A stretch of 13,231 nucleotides of DNA from positions 1-13,231 of the forward strand of contig CAAGJV010000324.1 of NCBI GenBank assembly GCA_900770205.1, read 5' to 3'. The position numbers and the translations under genes are program-made. Positions 6,649 through 12,715 of this stretch are shown one piece after another (positions within the stretch are counted from its first letter, which is position 1; every line of letters begins with the position of its first letter). Source of the stretch: Desulfovibrionaceae bacterium. GTDB lineage: Bacteria > Desulfobacterota > Desulfovibrionia > Desulfovibrionales > Desulfovibrionaceae. Below the pieces are notes generated by a model. It did no database searches. It was not told the DNA's origin and saw only the letters and a list, made by a program, of their open reading frames with translations.

Positions 6649-7689
6649 TCAGTTCAGGATGCCTCCGGCGAGAACGAATCCCTCTTTGTCGTACACGGCG
6701 GCAATCTGCCCGGGGGCCGGCGGATGCTGGGCAGTGGTGAAGGTGATATTCATGGTGCCCTGCGAAAGCTCTATGCGGGCCGGTATGGGATTCTGATGGT
6801 AGCGGACGCGAACGAGAAGGGAGGACGGCCACAGCTCTTGCGGAACCATGAGGTTCAGGGAAGAGGCGGAACAGGAGAGAGAAGAAAGCGCCTCTCTGGG
6901 GCCGACAATGAGGGTGTTTGTTTCCATACGGCGTTCCAGAACATAAAGGGGCATCTTCCACGGGATACCAAGGCCCCGCCGCTGGCCTTCCGTATACTGC
7001 CATAAGCCCCTGTGCTGGGCGATGACCCGGTTTTCTCCTGCCAGAAGAACGGGGCCCGGGCCGGGCAGAAAAAGCCCTTCCTCCTGCCGCTGCTCAAGCC
7101 AGGCATAGTGATCATCGTTGGGAATGAAACATATTTCCTGGCTTTCCGTGGGAACGGGAGGCGTGAGGCCATGGCGGGAAAGCCATGCATAGACTTCGGT
7201 TTTTTTCCTGTCTGCCAGGGGAAAGAGGCAGCGGCTCAGGCGGGAAGAAGGAACCAGGGCGAGAAAATAGCTCTGGTCTTTTCCTGCATCGCGGCCGGAA
7301 CGAAGGGCCATGCCGTATACGGGGTGTTCTTCCATGGAGGCATAATGCCCTGTGGCAAAGAGTTCTCCGAACTCCATGGCCGCATCGAAAAGACGCCCGA
7401 ACTTCATTTCCCTGTTGCACAGGGCACAGGGGTTTGGCGTGCGGGCTCTGGCATGTTCCTGGGCAAAGGGTTCCATGACATGGCGGAGAAAAGGTTCGGC
7501 AAGGTCGATGACATGCAGGGGAATGCCGAAGGAACGGCAGATATCTTCCATGGCCGGAACAGGGGTGTTTGCGGAAGGGCCTGCGAGAAAGCGTGCGTGC
7601 AAAGCCGTGACAGCATGCCCCTGTTCTTTAAGGGAAAGCAGGGCGAACAGGCTGTCGACTCCGCCGCTTATGGCGACAGATATGTTCAT
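6649..7689 (-). CDS. mnmA: tRNA-specific 2-thiouridylase MnmA
   Basis: A 346-residue enzyme, slightly shorter than E. coli MnmA (about 368). It activates U34 in the anticodon of Glu, Gln and Lys tRNAs with ATP and replaces its 2-oxygen with sulfur relayed from a persulfide. The start at 7689 is set by the PP-loop ATPase motif SGGVDS at residues 8-13. The tRNA-handling segment TPNPCALCNREMKFG contains C91, aligned with the E. coli catalytic Cys102, and C88 where E. coli has an aspartate, a variant I recall from other phyla. GKDQSYFL follows at 136-143, and C187 in SQEICFI is the second, persulfide-carrying cysteine. No ribosome binding site precedes the start. The frame stays open for 86 codons further upstream, but that stretch covers the divergent promoter region and shows no family sequence. 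The gene runs towards ahbC and could share its transcript. Confidence 0.93.
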   Translation of the reverse strand: MNISVAISGGVDSLFALLSLKEQGHAVTALHARFLAGPSANTPVPAMEDICRSFGIPLHVIDLAEPFLRHVMEPFAQEHARARTPNPCALCNREMKFGRLFDAAMEFGELFATGHYASMEEHPVYGMALRSGRDAGKDQSYFLALVPSSRLSRCLFPLADRKKTEVYAWLSRHGLTPPVPTESQEICFIPNDDHYAWLEQRQEEGLFLPGPGPVLLAGENRVIAQHRGLWQYTEGQRRGLGIPWKMPLYVLERRMETNTLIVGPREALSSLSCSASSLNLMVPQELWPSSLLVRVRYHQNPIPARIELSQGTMNITFTTAQHPPAPGQIAAVYDKEGFVLAGGILN

Positions 7690-7695
7690 GGAAAA

Positions 7696-7724
7696 AGTGT
7701 GCCATGGAGCATGACGGGGTGCAA
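7696..7724 (-). promoter_or_regulatory. Possible mnmA promoter giving a near-leaderless transcript
   Basis: On the minus strand TTGCAC (7724-7719) is followed after 17 bases by CACACT (7701-7696), a fair -35 with a weak -10. The mnmA ATG begins seven bases past the -10, so a transcript would start at or next to the start codon. This fits the absence of a ribosome binding site, but the -10 matches only three of six consensus bases. Confidence 0.3.
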
Positions 7725-7759
7725 GAGATTTTTCTCGCTTTTGCCTGCGCGCCTGTATG

Positions 7760-7788
7760 TTGCTAATCCGGCATGAACAGACTATATT
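7760..7788 (+). promoter_or_regulatory. Sigma-70-type promoter for the lipoprotein gene
   Basis: TTGCTA at 7760-7765 and TATATT at 7783-7788 are separated by exactly 17 bases. An AT-rich stretch follows, and the lipoprotein start codon is 42 bases beyond the -10 box. This is the best-matched promoter in the divergent region between mnmA and the lipoprotein gene. Confidence 0.6.
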
Positions 7789-7830
7789 AAAAAGACTGTT
7801 ACGATTGATAATATCCTGCGAGGTTATCTT

Positions 7831-8571
7831 ATGAAACATAAACTGATAGGTGCCGTGCTGTCGCTTTCCGTTCTTCTTGGCGGGTGCGCAGCCTCTTCCG
7901 TGTATCGCGGCGTTGATGCATCGACCGGTAATTTTGTTTCCACGCATTCCCCCAAAGTCAGCGTTGTTTCCGGCAAGGAATACAGAAGCGTGCTTTCTGC
8001 CAGCACGTTGTGCAGCGTTCCCTTTGAAAACAGCACCATGAATTTCATTCCTTCCCGCGTATGGTTTTCCCTGAAGGAAAAGGAAGGGGCTCAGCTTGTT
8101 TCCCTGCTGGCGGAATGCCCCTCGGAATACTTGTGGGAAGTCCGCGGCATAGGCGTGGATTATCAGCTCCTGAAGGTGTTTTACGAAAGAAACGGCGAAA
8201 TGCCCAGCGATGCTACGCTGCGCGTGTATGTGCGCCCGGCGTCTATGGATCCATGGATGCCTTTGTTTGCCGGAGAGGGGAAGAGCGCCTGGGAAGGCAG
8301 CAGCCTTGTGGCAAGGTATGAGTGGATGAGCTCTGCGGATAATGAAAAGCTTATGGTGGAATACCGTGAGCCTGCGCCTGAAATCCTTGAGGGTATGAAT
8401 CCGAAACTGACGGAGCTTTCAGCGTTCATCGAGCGTTCGAAGGAAGCTTTTTCGCTGTCTGAAGTTCCGGAGAATATTGCTCCTTCGGAGAAAAGGGGCG
8501 TGCAGATTTCCGATTCCCTGCTTGCTCCCGTGGTGGGGTCGGTAACAGTAAATCATCCTCTGCTGTTCTGA
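7831..8571 (+). CDS. Putative outer-membrane lipoprotein, DUF4851-like
   Basis: A 246-residue exported protein. It opens with a lipoprotein signal peptide (MKHKLIGAVLSLSVLL) and lipobox LGGC, giving lipidation at C19. Residue +2 is alanine, which favours the outer membrane. GAGG lies a few bases before the start. The rest has no transmembrane segment and no enzymatic motif I can see. It contains two further cysteines (in STLCSVPF and LLAECPSE) and a mixed alpha/beta-looking body with several aromatic stretches. It resembles, from memory, uncharacterised lipoproteins of Desulfovibrio relatives (DUF4851), but I cannot confirm this. It has its own promoter and lies between mnmA (divergent) and the rpsF operon. 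Neither neighbour suggests a function. No terminator is visible after it. Confidence 0.85.
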   Translation: MKHKLIGAVLSLSVLLGGCAASSVYRGVDASTGNFVSTHSPKVSVVSGKEYRSVLSASTLCSVPFENSTMNFIPSRVWFSLKEKEGAQLVSLLAECPSEYLWEVRGIGVDYQLLKVFYERNGEMPSDATLRVYVRPASMDPWMPLFAGEGKSAWEGSSLVARYEWMSSADNEKLMVEYREPAPEILEGMNPKLTELSAFIERSKEAFSLSEVPENIAPSEKRGVQISDSLLAPVVGSVTVNHPLLF

Positions 8572-8595
8572 TTTTCCTGAGTCATGGATTTATGC

Positions 8596-8624
8596 TTGAC
8601 AGCGGGGGAACTCTTCTATAGATA
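8596..8624 (+). promoter_or_regulatory. Promoter of the rpsF-rpsR-rplI-dnaB operon
   Basis: A consensus -35 box TTGACA is at 8596-8601. The -10 lies in TCTATAGATATT (8615-8626). The exact hexamer is ambiguous: TATAGA gives a 15-base spacer, TAGATA 17, GATATT 19. The position shortly before the folded leader and rpsF, just after the lipoprotein stop, supports it. Confidence 0.6.
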
Positions 8625-8638
8625 TTTCAACTCACCTT

Positions 8639-8683
8639 GTTCGCCGTCTTTTTTTCTTCGGCAGGAAGCCGAAACCGGCGGAC
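8639..8683 (+). promoter_or_regulatory. Putative S6:S18-binding leader motif of rpsF
   Basis: The rpsF leader can fold into an outer helix pairing GTTCGC (8639-8644) with GCGGAC (8678-8683) and an inner hairpin pairing TTCGGC (8657-8662) with GCCGAA (8668-8673) around an AGGAA loop. This leaves A-CCG (8674-8677) unpaired directly between inner and outer helix on the 3' side. An exposed CCG in that place is the hallmark of the known S6:S18 leader motif, which mimics the 16S rRNA site and lets the S6:S18 complex repress its own operon. The outer helix ends 25 bases before the rpsF start. The 5' side of the internal loop is long (about 12 bases), and a competing CGCCG/CGGCG pairing exists. Confidence 0.5.
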
Positions 8684-8708
8684 CTCTGACCGTAAGGAGA
8701 TATCCTAC

Positions 8709-9023
8709 ATGCGCAAAATGGAAACCCTGCTGCTCCTTTCTCCGGAGCTGTCTGTGGAAGAGCGCGAAACCATCCTGAAGACCATGGATGACGTTATTGT
8801 CCGCGAAGGCGGCAAAATGATCACCGTGGATCAGTGGGGAATGCGCGACCTGGCCTATCCTGTCCGCAAGCAGATGCGCGGCTTCTATGTCCGTCTTGAA
8901 TATGCTGCTCCTTCTCAGCTTGTTGCCGAACTGGAACGCATTATCCGCATTACCGACGGCGTGTTCAAGTTCATGACTGTTAAGCTGGCCGACGCTGTCG
9001 AAGCCACTGAGGAGGTTGCGTAA
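8709..9023 (+). CDS. rpsF: 30S ribosomal protein bS6
   Basis: A 104-residue ribosomal protein with the bS6 N-terminal strand RKMETLLLLSPEL and the central block GMRDLAYPVRKQMRGFYV that packs against bS18 and 16S rRNA. It binds bS18 as a dimer in the platform of the small subunit. The start at 8709 has TAAGGAG at 8693-8699; an open frame upstream to 8637 crosses the folded leader and is not coding. The C-terminus is short compared with E. coli. It is first in a four-gene operon, and its stop codon overlaps the rpsR start. Regulation is probably by the leader structure at 8639-8683. Confidence 0.97.
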   Translation: MRKMETLLLLSPELSVEERETILKTMDDVIVREGGKMITVDQWGMRDLAYPVRKQMRGFYVRLEYAAPSQLVAELERIIRITDGVFKFMTVKLADAVEATEEVA

Positions 9024-9286
9024 TGGCTTTCCGTAAGAAGTTTGCACCTCGCCGCAAGTTCTGCCGCTTCTGCGCCGATACTGAACTGGCTCTTGATTAT
9101 AAGCGCCCCGACATCCTCCGCGATTTCATCACCGAACGCGGCAAGATTGTTGCCCGCCGCATCACCGGCACCTGCGCCAAGCATCAGCGCGCTCTCACCA
9201 CCGAGATCAAGCGTGCTCGTCAGATGGCTCTGCTGTTCTACACTTCCGCTCATTCCAGCGAAGTGAAGAAAAAGACCAACATCTAA
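9023..9286 (+). CDS. rpsR: 30S ribosomal protein bS18
   Basis: An 87-residue basic protein of the small-subunit platform, partner of bS6. It shows the family core DYKRPDILRDFITERGKI followed by RRITGTCAKHQRALTTEIKRARQMALL. The CRFC pair near residue 14 and the CAKH motif make it the cysteine-containing form likely to bind zinc. Its ATG shares one base with the rpsF stop (TAATG), and GAGGAGG lies at 9009-9015 inside rpsF, so translation of the two is probably coupled, matching their 1:1 complex. Confidence 0.97.
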   Translation: MAFRKKFAPRRKFCRFCADTELALDYKRPDILRDFITERGKIVARRITGTCAKHQRALTTEIKRARQMALLFYTSAHSSEVKKKTNI

Positions 9287-9303
9287 CGGCATAGGAGAGT
9301 AAA

Positions 9304-9810
9304 ATGAAAGTCATTCTTCGTGCCGACGTTGAAAAGCTCGGTCACCTTGGCGATATCGTCAATGTCAAGCCCGGCTATGGCCGTAACTTCCTCCTGCCCC
9401 AGCAGCTTGCCAGCCTCGCTACTCCTGCCAACATCCGTGTGTTCGAGCTGGAGCGCAAAAAGCTGCAGGCCCGCATGGATGCCCTGCGCGCCGCTGCTTC
9501 CGACCTTGCTTCCAAACTGGAAGGCGTGGTTGTTACCATCAGCATGCGCGTTGGTGAAAACGACAAGCTCTACGGCTCCGTAACGCCTGCCATGATCGGC
9601 GATGCCCTTGCCGCCATGGGCATTGAACTGGATCGCCATCGCCTGCTTCTTGATGGCGCTATCCGCACGCTGGGCGAACATCATGTCCGTGCCCGCCTGC
9701 ATGCCGATGTCGTGCCTTCCTTCACGGTTAAGATCGTGTCTGAAGAAAAGCGCATCGTTGAAGAAGCTCCTGCTGAAGAAGCGGAAGCTCCTGCTGAAGA
9801 AAATGCCTGA
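9304..9810 (+). CDS. rplI: 50S ribosomal protein bL9
   Basis: A 168-residue large-subunit protein. The N-terminal rRNA-binding domain is clear (MKVILRADVEKLGHLGD, VKPGYGRNFLLPQQLA), followed by the long connecting helix (about 41-75) and the C-terminal domain with LYGSVTPAMI. bL9 bridges neighbouring ribosomes and helps limit frameshifting. AGGAG at 9293-9297 supports the start. The last 20 or so residues form an acidic, Ala/Pro/Glu-rich tail built from a repeated EAPAEE unit, which goes beyond the compact C-terminal domain and is encoded by an exact 18-base direct repeat. It is third in the operon and precedes dnaB by 27 bases. Confidence 0.96.
   Translation: MKVILRADVEKLGHLGDIVNVKPGYGRNFLLPQQLASLATPANIRVFELERKKLQARMDALRAAASDLASKLEGVVVTISMRVGENDKLYGSVTPAMIGDALAAMGIELDRHRLLLDGAIRTLGEHHVRARLHADVVPSFTVKIVSEEKRIVEEAPAEEAEAPAEENA
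9763..9801 (+). repeat. 18-base tandem direct repeat in the 3' end of rplI
   Basis: GAAGCTCCTGCTGAAGAA occurs at 9763-9780 and again, identical, at 9784-9801 with GCG between, a 21-base period. It encodes two copies of EAPAEE in the acidic tail of bL9. Identity at the DNA level, including third codon positions, suggests a recent duplication, and the tract could vary in copy number between strains. Confidence 0.9.
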
Positions 9811-9831
9811 TCAGCTTCTTTAGAAGCCTGA
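9811..9831 (+). other. Small stem-loop between rplI and dnaB
   Basis: TCAGCTTC (9811-9818) pairs with GAAG and CTGA (9823-9826, 9828-9831) with one bulged C and a TTTA loop. It occupies most of the 27-base gap and ends six bases before the dnaB ATG, where a ribosome binding site would normally be. It might affect dnaB translation; no T-run follows. Confidence 0.45.
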
Positions 9832-9837
9832 CGCGTT

Positions 9838-11301
9838 ATGGACAGCCCAGATACCGTCATAAACGAAACCGCCGCTTCTCCACGAGGTGGCGGTTCTCGT
9901 CGTTTTTCCCAGGAGAAGGGAGATCTTTCCGAGCGCGCCCGGGATGATCTTCTCCGCCGTGTGCCTCCGCACAGCGAAGAAGCAGAACAGGCTGTTCTCA
10001 GCGGTGTTTTTCTCCGGCCCGATCTGCTTCAGGAAATCATCGATCAGCTTCGCGACAGCGATTTTTACATTCCTGCCCATCGAATTATTTTCGGGGCGTT
10101 CATGGCGCTGTTTGAACAGAATACGCCTGTTGACGAAGTGACGGTGTTCGACTGGCTGGTCAGCCATTCCCAGCTGGAGGCCGCCGGAGGAGCGGCGTAT
10201 ATCGGAGATCTTTCCCGTGCCGTTGTCAGCGGGGCCAATGCCGTGCATTGGGCCAAGATTGTGCGGGACAAGGCGATGCAGCGTTCTCTCATCGATACTT
10301 CCGCACAGATCATCAGCAACTGCTACGATGCCTCCAAAGACGTTCCTACGCTTCTTGATGAATCGGAACGCGCCATATTTTCCATTTCGGAACGTGCGAA
10401 CAGCAAAACATTCAGCAGCAGCGGCGAACTTGTCCGTTCCGTGTTCGATGAACTGCTTGCCCGCTACAACAACAAGAGCCTGACGACCGGCATACCAACC
10501 GGCTATATGCAGCTGGACAAGATGACGGCGGGCTTTCAGCCGACAGACCTCATTATTCTTGCTGCCCGGCCTTCTATGGGAAAAACGGCCTTTGCGCTCA
10601 ATATGGCCATGCGTGCAGCGCTGAGCGGAGGGGCAACGGTTGCCATTTTCTCCCTGGAAATGAGCAAGGAATCGCTCATGGACCGTATGCTCTGCGCATG
10701 GGGAAGAGTGGAGCTTTCCCGCGTGAGGCGTGGTTTTCTGGAAGATGAAGACTGGTCCAAGCTGTCTGCTTCGGCAGATGCCCTTTCCCGGGCAAAGATT
10801 TTTATTGACGATACCGCAGGGCTTTCTCCTCTGGCTTTACGGGCGCGCTGCCGCAGGCTTAAGGCGGAACACGGGCTGGACCTTGTTATGGTGGATTACC
10901 TGCAGCTCATGCATTCTGCCAGAAATGATTCCCGTGAACTGGAAATTTCCGACATATCGCGCAATCTGAAGGCCCTTGCCAAAGAGCTGAAGGTTCCTGT
11001 CATAGCGCTTTCCCAGCTTAATAGAAAGGTGGAGGAGCGTACGGATAAACGCCCTGTTCTTTCCGATCTGCGTGAATCCGGCGCCATTGAACAGGATGCC
11101 GACCTTATCATGTTCATCCACCGCGAAGACGCCTACAACAAGAAAGGCGACAGACCGAAAAACGGTATTGCCGAAATTATCATAGGCAAGCACAGAAATG
11201 GCCCTACCGGCACGGTGGAACTGGCCTACAGGCCGGAATTCACTGCTTTCGACGACCTCGAAACAACGTATATCGATCCTTCCGAAAGCCAGCAGGGCTG
11301 A
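9838..11301 (+). CDS. dnaB: Replicative DNA helicase DnaB
   Basis: A 487-residue hexameric helicase that unwinds DNA ahead of the replication fork and recruits primase. The N-terminal domain starts at about residue 40 with RRVPPHSEEAEQAVLSG. The RecA-like C-terminal domain has TGIPTGYMQLDKMTAGFQ, Walker A RPSMGKTA (K249-T250), IFSLEMSKESLMDRM, Walker B LVMVDYLQL (D353) and the conserved SDLRESGAIEQDAD near 405-418. No intein is present. The first 40 residues are a polar extension unlike the family core and include a DNA hairpin (9867-9895). The ATG at 9838 has no good ribosome binding site, but no better in-frame start is present before the conserved domain; the only alternative, GTG at 9961, would begin inside it. 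It is the last clear gene of the rpsF operon. Confidence 0.96.
   Translation: MDSPDTVINETAASPRGGGSRRFSQEKGDLSERARDDLLRRVPPHSEEAEQAVLSGVFLRPDLLQEIIDQLRDSDFYIPAHRIIFGAFMALFEQNTPVDEVTVFDWLVSHSQLEAAGGAAYIGDLSRAVVSGANAVHWAKIVRDKAMQRSLIDTSAQIISNCYDASKDVPTLLDESERAIFSISERANSKTFSSSGELVRSVFDELLARYNNKSLTTGIPTGYMQLDKMTAGFQPTDLIILAARPSMGKTAFALNMAMRAALSGGATVAIFSLEMSKESLMDRMLCAWGRVELSRVRRGFLEDEDWSKLSASADALSRAKIFIDDTAGLSPLALRARCRRLKAEHGLDLVMVDYLQLMHSARNDSRELEISDISRNLKALAKELKVPVIALSQLNRKVEERTDKRPVLSDLRESGAIEQDADLIMFIHREDAYNKKGDRPKNGIAEIIIGKHRNGPTGTVELAYRPEFTAFDDLETTYIDPSESQQG
9867..9895 (+). promoter_or_regulatory. Strong hairpin inside the start of dnaB, possible attenuator
   Basis: A 12-pair stem joins AACCGCCGCTTC (9867-9878) to GAGGTGGCGGTT (9884-9895), with two G·T pairs and a five-base TCCAC loop. 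A run of five Ts (9903-9907) begins seven bases after the stem. That spacing is longer than in a classical terminator, so partial termination, pausing or translation control is more likely than full termination. It lies in codons 10-20 of dnaB. Confidence 0.5.
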
Positions 11302-11358
11302 GGCCTGCATGGTGCAGACTCCGGCTGTTGTTTTCAAAATAGATGCGCTGGAGGAAAC

Positions 11359-12702
11359 ATGCCATTCTCAAGCAGGGAACGGTTTACTCCTTCCCAGATT
11401 ATTATCATCGGTTATTTCCTCTTCATTCTTCTTGGAACCTCTCTTCTCATGCTTCCTTGTGCTGCGGTAAGCGGAGTGAGCGCCGGGTTTCAGGATGCAC
11501 TTTTCACGGCAGCGTCTGCCATGACGGTAACGGGGCTGGTTGTTCACGATACGGTGCGCTACTGGTCTTTGTTCGGGCAGATTGTCATTCTTTTTCTCAT
11601 ACAGATAGGTGGGCTCGGGGTGATTACCATGGCTGTGGCCGTGGCGGTGCTTTCCGGCCAGAAAATAGGCTTCCGTTTCCGCTGGGTGATGCAGGAATCC
11701 ATAGTTGCTCCCCATCTTGCAGGAATAGTCCGCCTGACAGGATTCATTCTTAAGGCCGTTGCCGCCATAGAGCTTGCGGGAGCTCTTCTGCTCAGCCTGC
11801 GTTTTTGCTCTGAATTCGGCGTGGGCAGGGGGCTGTGGATGGCGCTGTTTCATTCGGTATCGGCTTTCTGCAATGCCGGGTTCGACTTGATGGGAGAAAC
11901 AAGGCCGTATTCTTCCCTCATGGGTTATGCTTCCGACCCTCTGGTGTGTACCGTTATTGCTCTTCTTATCAGCACAGGGGGGCTGGGATTCCTTACCTGG
12001 GATGATATGCGTTCCCATGGGTGGAATGTGCGCCGCTACAGGCTGCAGAGCAAGCTGGTTATTCTTTTCAGTTCCGTATTGTTTCTTGCCGGATTTTTGT
12101 TTTTCTTTTTCTATGAATTTCGGGGAAATGGCTGGAACATGGGAACGGGAGATGCCGCGTTAGCTGCAATCTTCCAGTCTGTAAGCCCGCGTACGGCCGG
12201 ATTCTGCACCATAGATATGGCAGAGCTGAGCCCTCTCGGCAAGTTTGTTACCATATTGCTTATGCTCGTAGGAGCGGCCCCCGGTTCTACAGGCGGAGGC
12301 TTTAAGGTGACAACGCTGGCAGTTCTTCTGCTCGGGCTCATGTCTATATTTCTTCATCGCAGAGATGTGAGAGGGTTCGACCGCAGATTGCCTGATATGG
12401 CCATTCGCCGCGCCTCCGGGATATTCATGTTCTATCTTCTGCTTTTCCTGCTGGGGGGAGTGCTGCTTCATGTTTTCGATGCTCTCCCCCTTATGACATC
12501 GTTTTTTGAAGCGGCATCGGCTCTGGGCACCGTAGGGCTTTCTTTGGGGGCAACGCCGGAACTTTCGGGTGCTTCCCGCATGGTACTCATACTGCTCATG
12601 TATTTCGGCAGGGTGGGAAGCCTTACCGTGGTTTTTGCTGTCGCATCCGGAATCAGGCAGGATGGATTCCGCTATCCATCGGAAGATGTGGCCGTAGGAT
12701 GA
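11359..12702 (+). CDS. ktrB: Potassium uptake channel subunit, TrkH/KtrB family
   Basis: A 447-residue inner-membrane protein with the four-fold M1-P-M2 repeat of TrkH/KtrB/HKT transporters. The four filter segments are visible: TVTGL at 56-60, CNAGFD at 171-176, SPRTAGF at 276-282 and GTVGLS at 390-395; each keeps the key glycine (G59, G174, G281, G393). The intramembrane gating loop is GAAPGSTGGGFK at 305-316. It passes K+ with Na+ or H+ coupling under control of a cytoplasmic RCK ring, encoded by the next gene. The length and order match KtrB better than the roughly 480-residue TrkH, but the split is not certain. GGAGG at 11350-11354 supports the start. The 57 bases after dnaB contain only a weak CTGCA/TGCAG hairpin (11305-11317) and no clear promoter, so read-through from dnaB is possible. 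Confidence 0.93.
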   Translation: MPFSSRERFTPSQIIIIGYFLFILLGTSLLMLPCAAVSGVSAGFQDALFTAASAMTVTGLVVHDTVRYWSLFGQIVILFLIQIGGLGVITMAVAVAVLSGQKIGFRFRWVMQESIVAPHLAGIVRLTGFILKAVAAIELAGALLLSLRFCSEFGVGRGLWMALFHSVSAFCNAGFDLMGETRPYSSLMGYASDPLVCTVIALLISTGGLGFLTWDDMRSHGWNVRRYRLQSKLVILFSSVLFLAGFLFFFFYEFRGNGWNMGTGDAALAAIFQSVSPRTAGFCTIDMAELSPLGKFVTILLMLVGAAPGSTGGGFKVTTLAVLLLGLMSIFLHRRDVRGFDRRLPDMAIRRASGIFMFYLLLFLLGGVLLHVFDALPLMTSFFEAASALGTVGLSLGATPELSGASRMVLILLMYFGRVGSLTVVFAVASGIRQDGFRYPSEDVAVG

Positions 12703-12715
12703 AAGGAGAAAAGAT

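Noticed and set aside
7012..7776. Plus-strand open frame of about 254 codons
   Set aside because: It is antisense to mnmA and runs into the divergent promoter region; no conserved motif is visible.
7690..7947. In-frame N-terminal extension of mnmA
   Set aside because: It would place 86 unconserved residues before the PP-loop and would overlap the start of the divergent lipoprotein gene and its promoter.
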